The notes: generated by a model from the letters alone, not told the origin. 64,000 nt of DNA from Planctomycetes bacterium syqfu (GCA_020974905.1 CP087563.1:6758001-6822000), one strand, 5' to 3'. Shown: positions 26,964 through 36,805, numbered from the stretch's first letter. Numbers and translations are program-made.

Positions 26964-28270
26964 AAGCTGCATTGGTTTGGATGAAGCATAACCCCATCGC
27001 CGTGGTTGCAGCACTTTTGAGTGTCTGTTCACTGGTGGGCTTGGCCGTGGTCTATCTGCAAGGCAACAGCTTTGTTCAAGAGATGGAACAGCGCAACAAG
27101 GTGGTCCAGCGGATCAAAACACTCAAGACCACACGCGTGAAAATTCCATCACCGGACCTGGATAACCCGGTTGAACAACGTGATATCACCATCAACGAAG
27201 CAGCGATCGATTCGCTCAAAGAGGTGTATCACAAGATGGGCATTGAATACACCAACATCTTTGCCCTGGCAGTGAATCAGAACCGCAAGGGACACGATCC
27301 GCTACTCGATGGCTTGTTCCCGTCATTTGATCGACGTGTGGACAAAGTCTATGACGCCCAGGTGCAGTATCTCAACGCGTTTGAAGCCATGCTCCTGGAT
27401 TATTCACCCACGGACATCTACCCGCGCCTGGATGCAGGGGGCAGTGTGGACCTCGGGCAGGTCACCGCTGAAGTGAACCTGGCGCAGAAAAACTTCATGC
27501 TCCGACTGGGCATGCCTGAGGACTCAGTCGGCCAGTTGTCCGCCGAACAGCAACAACAATTGGTTGATGAGCGACGTGGTGCTGCAATCCGCGTGATGAC
27601 GCAGCATGCCGAGCGATATCACATCTACGTCGATGATCCAACCTTACCCTCAGCAGTCTTCCGGATTGGTGAGTGGAGCAGTGCCGCTTTCAAGCCGGAT
27701 ATCTCCGTCATCTGGCAGGGGCAGTTGGAACTTTGGGTCCAACAGGATATTGTTCAGGCCATTGGCTCAACCAATCAGGTCTGGAGTCCCAAGGCCAATG
27801 TGTTGACCAACCCGGTCAAGAAATTAATTAAGATGGATGTCGCTCCCGGTTATGTCGGGATCGATACCACGGGGGCCCTGACCCAATCGGGACGTTTAAC
27901 ACCCGGTGCAGCTCCTAGTGGTAGTGCCCGTTTGCCCAATGGTTTTAGAATGACACCTACCGGCCGTCGCAGCAACACCATCTATGACGTGGTCCATGCC
28001 AGGGTATCCTTGATTGTGGACTACCAACAGATTGCCAAAGTGTTTGAAGCATTCGGCAAAACAAACTTCATGACGGTCCTCAAGGCTGATCTGACTGATG
28101 TTGACGAGTACGAAGCTTTACGCAGTGGTTTTATGTATGGCGACAGTGATTGTGTTCAACTGGACATGATTATTGAAACCCTGTGGTTGCGTGATTGGAC
28201 AACACGCTTGATGCCCCAAGCGATCAAAGAACGTTTGTCCATCGAAACCAAAGACGCGTCAGGTCGTTGA
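26960..28270 (+). CDS. Membrane-anchored pilus platform protein (PilN/PilO-like, tentative)
   Basis: A 436-residue protein. One transmembrane helix near residues 11-33 (IAVVAALLSVCSLVGLAVVY) is followed by a coiled segment (FVQEMEQRNKVVQRIKTLK) and a mainly alpha/beta periplasmic region, the layout of PilN/PilO proteins. It overlaps pilM by four bases. Near the end, VHARVSLIVDYQQIAKVFEA resembles the ferredoxin-like fold of PilO-type proteins. Identity rests on context and topology more than on sequence, so PilO or an unnamed planctomycete component are alternatives. Confidence 0.65.
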   Translation: MKAALVWMKHNPIAVVAALLSVCSLVGLAVVYLQGNSFVQEMEQRNKVVQRIKTLKTTRVKIPSPDLDNPVEQRDITINEAAIDSLKEVYHKMGIEYTNIFALAVNQNRKGHDPLLDGLFPSFDRRVDKVYDAQVQYLNAFEAMLLDYSPTDIYPRLDAGGSVDLGQVTAEVNLAQKNFMLRLGMPEDSVGQLSAEQQQQLVDERRGAAIRVMTQHAERYHIYVDDPTLPSAVFRIGEWSSAAFKPDISVIWQGQLELWVQQDIVQAIGSTNQVWSPKANVLTNPVKKLIKMDVAPGYVGIDTTGALTQSGRLTPGAAPSGSARLPNGFRMTPTGRRSNTIYDVVHARVSLIVDYQQIAKVFEAFGKTNFMTVLKADLTDVDEYEALRSGFMYGDSDCVQLDMIIETLWLRDWTTRLMPQAIKERLSIETKDASGR

Positions 28271-28350
28271 TAAATGGCCTGTGATTTGACGGGACAGATG
28301 ATTTGCTGGCCCTGACGAAAACGATTGACCCCTTGGCGAGGCAGTAACGC

Positions 28351-30156
28351 ATGAGGCTCAAAAACCTCAACCTGTTTGAGAAATACATTGAAAAAGCCGT
28401 CCTGGCGCTCGGTGGCCTGTACGCGCTGGTGGTCTTGTGGTTCTTTGTCATTGGTTCACCCTATGCCATTGAACTCAAAGCCCTTCATGCCGAATACAAA
28501 CCCGGTGACATTGAAGAAGCGATTCTCAAGGAAGCCAACGATCTGGATCGCCGAATCTCCACCAAGGAAAGTCCATTTGAAGTCCTGCAGGTACCACCGT
28601 ATACCGACGAATTTCGTGGTCGTCTGACCCGACCGTTGATCCCGGTGGATAAGTTCGTGACTTACTTTGGGCGTCCAGGATTGGATATCAGTCCAATTGT
28701 TCTTGATATTGTGCCTTTCTTTGTGCCCACTCCCAAAGAACCGACTGCTTTGATCTGGGATACTGGCTTTGGTGTGCTTTCAGAACCGAATGATCCGTTG
28801 TTGGTTCAGAAGTTTGAGCAGCTTATTGGTGATCAGAAACCGCGCGACTTCCGCTGGGTAAGTGTCAGCGCCCAGTTCAATCTCAAAGACTATAGAGCTC
28901 AACTGGAAGCCAAGCAGGATCCCAAACAGTATCAGCAGATTCCCAAGACCTGGTGGCGTGATCGTTTGATTATCACCGATGTCATGCTTCAGCGTCAGGT
29001 ACAGAATCCGGAAACCGGAGAGTGGGGTGAGATTCAAACACTCCCGACCGTACCCGGTAATGACAGTTTTGATTTCCTGAACAACACACAATTTTCTTTC
29101 CGAACCGAACGGGACAACTGGGCACCGCCGGAAGCTGAACGTGCTTTGGAAATTGCTGCCATTGAGGAAAAGCGTCTGGCTCGTCCACTGTTTCCAGAAC
29201 TCATAGAAGGTCTGTGGTTGCCCCCCGATGCAAACGATCAGAACCTCCCCCCGGCTATGGCTGAACAGGTGCGCGATTTAGTCAAACGCATCAAGGAAAC
29301 CCAGAAACAGATCAAGGACCTCAAGCAACGTATTGCCGATGGCACTGGTCCGATCACGGCTGCACCCACTGCAACGCCCGGGAATCAACCCGATGGTACC
29401 GCCCAACCTGTTGTACTCGACCTGCCCACACTTGAGTCCCGGCGGCTTAAACTGCGTGAGGATCTCTACATCCTTCTGGGCATCATTGAGCCGATTGAAG
29501 TCAACACGGATACCATCAACACCAACCGTCGTACCGGCATTCTTGATCGCAATCCACGCACCATTACCGACACACGTGATGAAGAGGAATACGCCACACC
29601 TGACACCATCCGTGTCTGGCAGCACGATATCAGCGTCAAAGATGGTCAAAGTGTGCGTTATCGCATCATGATCAAGATTCTCAATCCGCTGTTTTTCCGA
29701 GATCAGGTACCCAATGAACAGCGTGAAGAATTCTATGGCAAGCTCACCCTGACCTCCGCAGCCAGCGCGTGGACCGAGCCGGTGCAGGTGCTCAGCGAAC
29801 ACCACTTCTTCCTCTCCGGTGCTTCCAAGAACACCCAGACCGCTACCGTCGAAGTTTACTGCATCTTCAACGGTCAGTGGCAGCGACGCGAGTTTGATGT
29901 CAAGCCCGGTGATCCCATCGGACAGGTCGTTCAGTTCCAACTCGACGGTGAAACCAAGAACGTCAATATGAACGTCGGCGGTGTCGTCGTGGACATCGAC
30001 TATGATGCACCATCAGCCGAATCACCCAACCAGCGGACCACGCGTTTGATCTACTTCGACGGTCGCACCAACACCTTGCAGACCCGTACACTCGAAGAAG
30101 ATCAGGCCAGTCCCAAACGTGATGAACTCCGCCGCAATCTCAAGCCCGGCAGTTAA
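28351..30156 (+). CDS. Membrane-anchored pilus platform protein, unassigned
   Basis: A 601-residue protein. A single N-terminal transmembrane helix (AVLALGGLYALVVLWFFVIG) is followed by a long soluble region, with a coiled coil near 308-330 (KRIKETQKQIKDLKQRI) and a Pro/Thr linker. I do not recognise a domain. It is third in the pilM operon, 80 bases after the second gene, and the operon ends at a strong terminator at 30183-30217. By position it could replace PilO/PilP, linking the platform to an outer-membrane secretin. No secretin gene is in the window. Confidence 0.7.
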   Translation: MRLKNLNLFEKYIEKAVLALGGLYALVVLWFFVIGSPYAIELKALHAEYKPGDIEEAILKEANDLDRRISTKESPFEVLQVPPYTDEFRGRLTRPLIPVDKFVTYFGRPGLDISPIVLDIVPFFVPTPKEPTALIWDTGFGVLSEPNDPLLVQKFEQLIGDQKPRDFRWVSVSAQFNLKDYRAQLEAKQDPKQYQQIPKTWWRDRLIITDVMLQRQVQNPETGEWGEIQTLPTVPGNDSFDFLNNTQFSFRTERDNWAPPEAERALEIAAIEEKRLARPLFPELIEGLWLPPDANDQNLPPAMAEQVRDLVKRIKETQKQIKDLKQRIADGTGPITAAPTATPGNQPDGTAQPVVLDLPTLESRRLKLREDLYILLGIIEPIEVNTDTINTNRRTGILDRNPRTITDTRDEEEYATPDTIRVWQHDISVKDGQSVRYRIMIKILNPLFFRDQVPNEQREEFYGKLTLTSAASAWTEPVQVLSEHHFFLSGASKNTQTATVEVYCIFNGQWQRREFDVKPGDPIGQVVQFQLDGETKNVNMNVGGVVVDIDYDAPSAESPNQRTTRLIYFDGRTNTLQTRTLEEDQASPKRDELRRNLKPGS

Positions 30157-30182
30157 TCACTGACAACATCCCAAAGCATCAC

Positions 30183-30217
30183 ACAGGAGATCAAGTCCAC
30201 TTGGTCTCCTGTTTTTT
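30183..30217 (+). terminator. Intrinsic terminator of the pilM operon
   Basis: ACAGGAGATCAAG and CTTGGTCTCCTGT pair over 13 bases (one G-U) with a four-base loop, followed by a run of T on the plus strand. Confidence 0.92.
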
Positions 30218-30248
30218 ATATGTGTCAGATCTTGATGCATCTTCTGAC

Positions 30249-32297
30249 TTACACCTGCAGATTCTCCGTTGGCCAGTCTTTCCAGACATCACGGTGGAGT
30301 GTTGTCAGGGCTTTGGGATCTCGAATGAGTTGGCATTTCTCGTCATGACTTAAACGCGTGGTTCCACCTGCGGTGACGATGCGCATCAGTCGAACACGAT
30401 TCTCTGCTTCCCTGGCAGTTGTGCCAACGCCTTCATTCAGCAGTGTGCAATGCAGGTCATTCAAAGCCGGGTCCACGAGTAAGACTGCAAATGGGCGAAC
30501 GGCAATTGGAGATGATGAATCAACCTGGTTTAACTGCTGATGTTGGTATTTGAGAATTTCAGGCGTGTTCGATTCTTCGGGAATTTGCAATAGATGCCAA
30601 CGTCGAAGGAACTGTCCCACCCGCTGGCTACTCAGAAAAACCGACATGGGGATAGAGATAATCATCCCAAACAGCACCGGCATCGCCCAGGGAAGCAACA
30701 CTGGAATATACAGATCAAGCAGCACGGTCATCCCCAGGCCAAAGATCGTGTGACTGGCATGCGCTTCAGCAGCCTGCGCCCAACTGATGCCCGACTCATT
30801 GCGGTTTTGCGCATTCCATTGCACACGATGACCAAGCAGTGTGCCGATGACAAACGTGCTGTGAAAGAGCATTTGGATCGGGGCAATGATGATCGAAACC
30901 AGTGTCTCAATGAGAATACCGATTGACAATCTAACGCCACCGCCAAGGTAATGCAGCTTGACCGGTTGCCCGACGGTGACCAGAAACGCCCAGAACTTTG
31001 GTAAGAGTAACAAGATCATGGTCACCACGAATAATCCCAATGGCGCATGATCCAGCCATGATAATTCGCTATTTGCCAACGCGCCTGTCATACCCACATG
31101 ATGGGGGCTTCCGATGCAGGCTTGGATGATCGACAGAATCATGAAAATCAACCACAGCGGTGAAGCCACATAGGACATCACACCCATCGCCAGATGCACA
31201 CGGCTAAGTGGTCTTAAACCACCTGCAACTGTCAGTCGCAGATGCTGCAGGTTGCCCTGACACCAGCGTTGATCTCGCTTGGCAAAGTCGATGAGATTCG
31301 TCGGCGACTCTTCATAGCTGCCTTCAAGGTCCGATGCCAGGACCACCTTCCAGCCGGCACGTTGCATCAATGCCGCTTCGACAAAGTCATGACTGAGAAT
31401 CACGCCACCCAAAGGCGGTTGTCCCGGGAGCATCGGCAAGCCGCAGTGTTCGATAAACGGCTTGATGCGAATAATGGCATTATGTCCCCAGTAGTTACCC
31501 GAAGTCTGCGTCCAGATTGCATAGCCACTGGTGAACATCTCCCCATAGACATTGGCAGCAAATTGCTGGAGACGCGCAAAGAAGGAATCCCGATTCACCG
31601 GTGCCGGCGGAACCTGCAGGATGCCGATCTTCGGATCATCAATCATACGACTGACCATTTTGAGCATGGTCTGGCCGGTGATGATACTGTCTGCGTCGAG
31701 CACGATCATGTGTTCGTAGTGACTGCCCCAGTTTTCGCAGAAGTCTTCGACGTTGCCACTTTTTTTGCCCCGATTGTTTTCACGATGTCGGTAATACAAA
31801 CCCATCGGGCCATCGACTTGCTGGCGCATCTTTGCCCAGGCATGTTCCTCCTGCACCCAGATGTCCGGATCGGTGGTGTCACTGAGTACAAAGAAATCAA
31901 ACGTATCCGCGCCCGGTATCGATTCAAGGGATTGATACATCGCTGCCAATCCTGCAAAGACGCGATGCACGTCTTCGTTGTAAATCGGCATGATAATGGC
32001 GGTCCGCTGATTGTTATCAGGGACATGCTGATCCTTGGGCAGATCAATCGGGTCTTTGATCAGTTGTTCGTTGATCATGATTTTCTTGGTAAAGCCGAAT
32101 GTGGCAGTCCAGAAACCCAAAGTGATCCATAGAAACAGGAAGACAAACAACAGGAAAATAGGGATGTCCAATACGTTGATGCCGTCACGGGCAAGCAATT
32201 GGTACATGACATAGCTTGCACCTGATGTCGTCAGAACACTGAGGAAAAACAGCAGAAACGTGTAACGTTTTTTATGTCTGCTGGTGGGATTACTCAT
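30249..32297 (-). CDS. opgH: Glucan biosynthesis glucosyltransferase OpgH (MdoH)
   Basis: A 682-residue GT2-family membrane enzyme. N-terminal helices (FLLFFLSVLTTSGASYVMY and the next pair) precede a cytoplasmic catalytic domain with IIMPIYNEDVHRVFAGL, the VLSDTTDP stretch, the DADS metal site and the QRWCQGNLQHL acceptor motif. Several C-terminal helices follow. It makes the beta-glucan backbone of osmoregulated periplasmic glucans from UDP-glucose. ATG 32297 is chosen because it sits in ATGAGTAA, overlapping the upstream gene's stop; an ATG at 32315 is also possible. It is the last gene of the opg operon. Confidence 0.9.
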   Translation of the reverse strand: MSNPTSRHKKRYTFLLFFLSVLTTSGASYVMYQLLARDGINVLDIPIFLLFVFLFLWITLGFWTATFGFTKKIMINEQLIKDPIDLPKDQHVPDNNQRTAIIMPIYNEDVHRVFAGLAAMYQSLESIPGADTFDFFVLSDTTDPDIWVQEEHAWAKMRQQVDGPMGLYYRHRENNRGKKSGNVEDFCENWGSHYEHMIVLDADSIITGQTMLKMVSRMIDDPKIGILQVPPAPVNRDSFFARLQQFAANVYGEMFTSGYAIWTQTSGNYWGHNAIIRIKPFIEHCGLPMLPGQPPLGGVILSHDFVEAALMQRAGWKVVLASDLEGSYEESPTNLIDFAKRDQRWCQGNLQHLRLTVAGGLRPLSRVHLAMGVMSYVASPLWLIFMILSIIQACIGSPHHVGMTGALANSELSWLDHAPLGLFVVTMILLLLPKFWAFLVTVGQPVKLHYLGGGVRLSIGILIETLVSIIIAPIQMLFHSTFVIGTLLGHRVQWNAQNRNESGISWAQAAEAHASHTIFGLGMTVLLDLYIPVLLPWAMPVLFGMIISIPMSVFLSSQRVGQFLRRWHLLQIPEESNTPEILKYQHQQLNQVDSSSPIAVRPFAVLLVDPALNDLHCTLLNEGVGTTAREAENRVRLMRIVTAGGTTRLSHDEKCQLIRDPKALTTLHRDVWKDWPTENLQV

Positions 32298-32808
32298 GCG
32301 GTACTTTCTTTGCATTTATCTGTGCTGACTGCGATTTACACTTCTGTCGCAGGCGACGCCAAAGTAACTTCCAGAAAGTCAGTCTAATCGGACCGGGTAA
32401 CGGTCCAAAGGATTGGCGTGGCATGTCCACGGACTTTAACGGCGGAGTTGCCGGATACGCCTGTTGCGTCACCGCAGTGCATTGCGCTGCAGTGGGGGGA
32501 TGCGGAGAAACCGTCAGTTGTTCATCTCGGATCGTGCGCTGTAACGCATATCGAGCCAACGCCCATTGCCCCAGTCCTTTTGCAGGCAGCGATTGTGGTG
32601 CGTGCATCTGAATGACATCATCGAGCAAGCCTTGTTGCCATTGCTCAATGTATATCATTGCCAGATCAAGTCGCTTTTGATCATCCCCCTCAGCCTGTTC
32701 ATCACAGGCATCAAGCACCTGCAGCGCAGAAGACTTGGCCAACTCGGAAGCTATGCCACAAGTCTGTAAATACAGGCTCAAACGCTCGACGATCGCCGGA
32801 TCAATCAT
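32290..32808 (-). CDS. Hypothetical protein between opgG and opgH
   Basis: A 172-residue protein that I do not recognise. It starts at ATG 32808, which forms an ATGA overlap with the opgG stop, and ends overlapping the opgH start, so it is translationally coupled on both sides. The N-terminal half is helical and acidic (IVERLSLYLQTCGIASELAK, AMIYIEQWQQGLLDD). The C-terminal half is Pro-rich, then strongly basic (KLLWRRLRQKCKSQ). There is no signal peptide or membrane helix. Coupling suggests an accessory subunit of the glucan synthase, perhaps contacting the cytoplasmic part of OpgH (inference). Confidence 0.75.
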   Translation of the reverse strand: MIDPAIVERLSLYLQTCGIASELAKSSALQVLDACDEQAEGDDQKRLDLAMIYIEQWQQGLLDDVIQMHAPQSLPAKGLGQWALARYALQRTIRDEQLTVSPHPPTAAQCTAVTQQAYPATPPLKSVDMPRQSFGPLPGPIRLTFWKLLWRRLRQKCKSQSAQINAKKVPHE

Positions 32809-34421
32809 GGTTTGGACTTGGCTTTGGGGCATGTGAAACTCCATATCTCACTGATCGCTACAGGCGTGCCACGTGACGTGAACAATTGAGCTTGCAATTT
32901 TTTTGCATTCTGCTCGCTTGGCATAATCGCAAACGCGACAGTCACAACGCCAGTGTTTTTGTCGTGCAGGACCTGGGATTCAACAGGCTGGTTCAAGACG
33001 GACACATGTGCAGTGATGTCTTGATAACGGTTTTTGATGTGTTGCGAATTGGGGGTGAAGGTGATGGTGTAACGGATCTTGCCATCATCTTGATGGACGT
33101 ATTGCGTGTCCTGAACGTTGAACTTATTGATGGGGGACAGGGGTAAATGCGTGAAGCTCAGTTTGTAAGCAAATTCGATTTCAGAACCAGGCTCAACTGG
33201 TTGGTTAAGAACCCAATACGCGCCGATGTTGTCCATGCCTTCGCCATCGCTGGCAATTTCCAACAGTTCCAGATGGCCATTGAAATTGGCAAACAGGCGT
33301 TCGTTGTGTCCATTTCCATACGGTGAAACAAGAATACTCGGTCGAACATGTTGATTGGTTTCAAAGTCGTTGTAATGCTTGACGTGTTTGTCCCGTTGTA
33401 TCAGACCGAAGCTGCGGATGTTTTTGTGATGGAAGATCGTTGTGCGATGTTCCTTGGGATTCTCCAATGGATGCCAAATGGCCTGTTTGTCATCAAGGTT
33501 AATCAACAAGCCATCGGCATCATGGACTTCCGGACGGTGATCCACATGGACATTCGCTTTGGCACCGGCTTCGCCATAGAGAAACATACTCGTCAGCGGC
33601 GCGATCCCGAGCTTGTCGATTTTCTTGCGTGGATAGAGTTTTAAACACACACTTACCGTCGTCGGTGATCCGGGCTTGATGGCAAAGAGATAAAAGCCAG
33701 TGATGCTCGGACTCTCAAGTAAGGCAGCAACACGTTTGCCCAAGTTTCCATTCCGTGCGTCGGGCAATAGCCAGAACTTCGTAAAGACCGGGAATTCTTC
33801 GTTGCGGTCGAAAATGCCGATGTTTACCGCCAGGCCACGTGCCGAACTCCCATAAGCTCCGCCGCGATCCACTGCCCGGAAGTAGGAAGAGCCTAGGAAG
33901 CTGATTACCTCGTCATATCCCTTGGTGTGAGGATTCAATGGGTAGAGTAAACGGAAACCTGCAAAACCAAGGTCCTCACTGAACCCTGTCAGCTGACCAC
34001 CATGGTAGGTGAACAATTCCGGACTGTAGGGGATCGGTTTGAATTGTGGTTGGCGACCTTCTAATTTCTGGTAAAAATCGTGCCAACGGGTTCTATGGAT
34101 TTGTACACGATTAGGGAACAGGTAGCCGCGATGAAACATTTCCAGCCGATAGGGAGATAAATCGATGGCCTTATCACGATTGAAAACAATTTTTCGGTAC
34201 TCGTCGTAATCCAGCTTTTGAAGTGCTTCAGGCAGATCGGTATCCAACGGACTGTATGGACGCTGGGCAACTTCCTTGATCTCTTGCATGATGTCGCGAA
34301 TGATCAAGCTGGCAGCACTGTCATTCAGTGGAGGCGTGGCATGGGCTACGGTCGGTAGGATCGCAATCGATACGCCGATCAAGATCAAGGAAAAACAACA
34401 CGTTGCTAATTTGCGTGCCAT
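32805..34421 (-). CDS. opgG: Glucan biosynthesis protein OpgG (MdoG)
   Basis: A 538-residue periplasmic protein. ATG 34421 gives a typical signal peptide (LATCCFSLILIGVSIAILPTV, cleaved after AHA). A GTG at 34430 is a less likely start. The body has OpgG family segments: LDYDEYRKIVFNRDKAI, the HRGYLFPNRV turn, FLGSSYFRAVDRGGAYGSSA and the FYLFAIKPG strand. The C-terminal immunoglobulin-like domain follows. OpgG acts with OpgH in periplasmic glucan backbone synthesis or branching. It is the first gene of the operon opgG, small gene, opgH. Confidence 0.92.
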   Translation of the reverse strand: MARKLATCCFSLILIGVSIAILPTVAHATPPLNDSAASLIIRDIMQEIKEVAQRPYSPLDTDLPEALQKLDYDEYRKIVFNRDKAIDLSPYRLEMFHRGYLFPNRVQIHRTRWHDFYQKLEGRQPQFKPIPYSPELFTYHGGQLTGFSEDLGFAGFRLLYPLNPHTKGYDEVISFLGSSYFRAVDRGGAYGSSARGLAVNIGIFDRNEEFPVFTKFWLLPDARNGNLGKRVAALLESPSITGFYLFAIKPGSPTTVSVCLKLYPRKKIDKLGIAPLTSMFLYGEAGAKANVHVDHRPEVHDADGLLINLDDKQAIWHPLENPKEHRTTIFHHKNIRSFGLIQRDKHVKHYNDFETNQHVRPSILVSPYGNGHNERLFANFNGHLELLEIASDGEGMDNIGAYWVLNQPVEPGSEIEFAYKLSFTHLPLSPINKFNVQDTQYVHQDDGKIRYTITFTPNSQHIKNRYQDITAHVSVLNQPVESQVLHDKNTGVVTVAFAIMPSEQNAKKLQAQLFTSRGTPVAISEIWSFTCPKAKSKP

Positions 34422-34560
34422 ACTGTCCACTTGATGTTGGTTGCTTCTCGTGCGTAGGCTGGATGCCTGTTGTGGTTGGTGCCATTATATCATAAGTATT
34501 GGAAAACTAATGGATGTGAGATGTTAATCAAAAGGCTCTAACATGTTAATATGAGCATTA

Positions 34561-34938
34561 TCATCGGTTGTCGGTGGGGGCGTTGACATTGCCGACAACA
34601 AGTTTGACTCGGTTTAGAGATGCAGGGCGAGACGCTTGGGCGATCTGTTTCTGAAGTCCACTTCGTAACTCGCGGTCCAGGGCATAGAGCGTTGCACTCG
34701 AATCAACCGTCACCGTCAATGTCCCACGGTAAAACCGCTCCAGCCGGGACTTGGCCAGTAACTCCGTGGGGACAAGCTCGGCCCATGCCTGACCGATGTT
34801 GCCCATCTGCTTGAAGGGTTTTCCGACCTCGGCTTTGAACCACTTGTCCAGAAATCCCATGCTCACGTCGCGGCCTTTGAAGTTGCGCCACTGACGGAGA
34901 TTCTCCAGGTGTTTTTGTTGACTGTCCATATCGTCCAT
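34561..34938 (-). CDS. DUF721 (DciA-like) protein
   Basis: A 125-residue protein. The C-terminal 80 residues match the DUF721 pattern: a leading Trp-Ala-Glu-Leu-Val-Pro, then SRLERFYRGTLTVTVDSSA, LDRELRSGLQKQIA and a final strand VKLVVGN. Members related to DciA help load the replicative helicase in bacteria without DnaC. ATG 34938 is given, but an in-frame ATG at 34929 is equally possible. It is divergent from aroK, only 20 bases apart, so the two promoters must overlap each other's leader or coding start. Confidence 0.8.
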   Translation of the reverse strand: MDDMDSQQKHLENLRQWRNFKGRDVSMGFLDKWFKAEVGKPFKQMGNIGQAWAELVPTELLAKSRLERFYRGTLTVTVDSSATLYALDRELRSGLQKQIAQASRPASLNRVKLVVGNVNAPTDNR

Positions 34939-34958
34939 TGCCTACTATCATACCACGC

Positions 34959-35489
34959 ATGAAGTTGATCATGATCGGATATCGGGGATGTGGCAAAACA
35001 TCCGTTGGCAAACGTGTCGCCGAAGCACGCGGCATGCAATATCTGGACGTCGATGATGTGACCTGCGACCGCATCGGCTGTGATTCCATTGCGAAAATCT
35101 GGGAAGACCACGGCGAACCCTACTGGCGAGCAAACGAAGTCGCAGTCACCGAGGACCTCTGCAAACAGGACAACCTGGTCATTGGGCTGGGGGGCGGGAC
35201 ACTCATGCAGGACGGCGCCCGCAAGGCTGTCGAAGCTGCAACGGATACGCTGCGCATTTATCTCAAGGGTTCACCGGAGTTACTCTACCAACGCATCACA
35301 GGCGATGTTCGTTCCAGCGAAACACGCCCGAGTTTAACCGCGATGGGTGGCGGGTTGGACGAAGTGATCCACATGCTCGAAAAGCGCGAACCGACTTACA
35401 AGGCTGTCGCCGACGTCGTGATCGAGATTGATGGCATGGGCCTGGATCAGGTGACAAATGCGGTGATGGATGTTTGCAAGCACGATTGA
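34959..35489 (+). CDS. aroK: Shikimate kinase
   Basis: A 176-residue enzyme from ATG 34959; an upstream TTG frame extension is not needed. The P-loop GYRGCGKTS is at the N-terminus, followed by a LDVDDVTCDRIG substrate-binding region with Asp-Asp, the conserved GLGGGTLMQ loop and a short C-terminal lid with TRPSL. It phosphorylates shikimate in aromatic amino acid synthesis, in the cytoplasm. It stands alone, divergent from the DUF721 gene. Confidence 0.9.
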   Translation: MKLIMIGYRGCGKTSVGKRVAEARGMQYLDVDDVTCDRIGCDSIAKIWEDHGEPYWRANEVAVTEDLCKQDNLVIGLGGGTLMQDGARKAVEAATDTLRIYLKGSPELLYQRITGDVRSSETRPSLTAMGGGLDEVIHMLEKREPTYKAVADVVIEIDGMGLDQVTNAVMDVCKHD

Positions 35490-35566
35490 ATAACACCAAT
35501 GGATGCAAATGACGTTTGATTCAGGATTGGCAGTCAAACTTGATGCCATAGACGGTTAACTGATCG

Positions 35567-36805
35567 TCAGACACGGCTTTCAACGGATGACGCATCGGAT
35601 GCTTGTTTCAATTCGCCCGCATCGACGCCCAATCTCCGGTTGGCAAAGTCTTCAAGGATGTTCATATAATTGATGTAGGCATCGTACGGTGAATCGAAGG
35701 GTGAGAAGTACGCATGGACCTGGCCGTCATTCATGTGCTTGGTACACATGTAATAGAAGTGATCACTGATGGTCAATTGACGCCAGGCTTCGAGTAGTTT
35801 TTCGTCACCGCTGGCCAGGACGTGCGGATACATGCCGTACAGTCGGCCCAGGGCTTCGGATTGCATGCGGTTACCTGCCCAGGCGGTGATGTCACGTTGG
35901 GTGTCCGCCCAGGAAATCATATCCGGCACGCTGAGTGTCGAGCGCGTGTGATGCTTGGCAATGGCCTGACTTGGTGTGTGACACCGCAGGTTCTCCTGAG
36001 CCATCAAAGCCAAAGGCAACTCGCGCAGGAAGCTGTGAATGTTGGTCGTGTATTTGTGGTGTTCACCAAACGTTTCAAAGTCCATCCCAAGCAAAATCAC
36101 ATCAGCATGCTCAGCCTGAGCTTGAAGTCGATCAATAAATTTCTCCGCAGTCAAAGGCCAACTGACCCATTGTTTATTCGAGAAGCGAAAGGCAATGTCG
36201 TCACTGAGATGATAATGACGTGTCAGCAGTTTGAGTTGTTCACCTGCAACGGAGTTGAATACCTGCGTGCTGGGACGATTGCCCAGTACCTGTTCAAAGC
36301 CTTCGAGCAACATGCCATCGAAGCGGTCCCATGATGCGACGGTATTGGCGATGCTGTCGGAGTAAATCAGTTCTGTGTTGCGGAAGAAGCGGGGTGTCTG
36401 ATCAAAGAGTTCTTCGATGCGCTGAGTATGCAAATCGACCTGCGCTTTAAACTCGCTTTCACTGGTCATGCATGCCAGCGAGTGGTAATACGTTTCACCG
36501 AGAAACTCCACGCAGCCGGTGTGCGAAAGTTCACGCAGTTGGATGATTACTTCCGGGCAGTGTCGCTGGAGTTGATCCAGAAGACAGCCGGTGATGGACA
36601 GGGCGAACTTGAAGGGTTTGCGTTTGAATCGGGCATATCGCAGCAGGGTATGCAAAGCCGGGACGTAGCAGTTCCTTGCTACCCGCAAAAGGATGTCGCG
36701 GTTTAAGGCATGGTCAATGTAGTTGTCATCCTGATCAAAAACACTGCAGGGTTTAAGGCGCATCGGCTGATGCATTTGAAAGTACAGACAGACACTGGTC
36801 GACAT
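35567..36805 (-). CDS. Glycoside hydrolase family 57 protein (alpha-amylase type)
   Basis: A 412-residue cytoplasmic protein. ATG 36805 is chosen because AAGGA lies eight bases upstream; the frame extends further upstream without support. GH57 landmarks are seen in order: YFQMHQPMRL at the start, GETYYHSLA, the nucleophile Glu145 in FRNTELIYSD, and the acid/base Asp242 in GMDFETFGEHH. It is likely to cleave or transfer alpha-glucans such as glycogen or maltodextrin. The gene is monocistronic; an NhaP-type antiporter gene lies upstream on the same strand. Confidence 0.9.
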   Translation of the reverse strand: MSTSVCLYFQMHQPMRLKPCSVFDQDDNYIDHALNRDILLRVARNCYVPALHTLLRYARFKRKPFKFALSITGCLLDQLQRHCPEVIIQLRELSHTGCVEFLGETYYHSLACMTSESEFKAQVDLHTQRIEELFDQTPRFFRNTELIYSDSIANTVASWDRFDGMLLEGFEQVLGNRPSTQVFNSVAGEQLKLLTRHYHLSDDIAFRFSNKQWVSWPLTAEKFIDRLQAQAEHADVILLGMDFETFGEHHKYTTNIHSFLRELPLALMAQENLRCHTPSQAIAKHHTRSTLSVPDMISWADTQRDITAWAGNRMQSEALGRLYGMYPHVLASGDEKLLEAWRQLTISDHFYYMCTKHMNDGQVHAYFSPFDSPYDAYINYMNILEDFANRRLGVDAGELKQASDASSVESRV

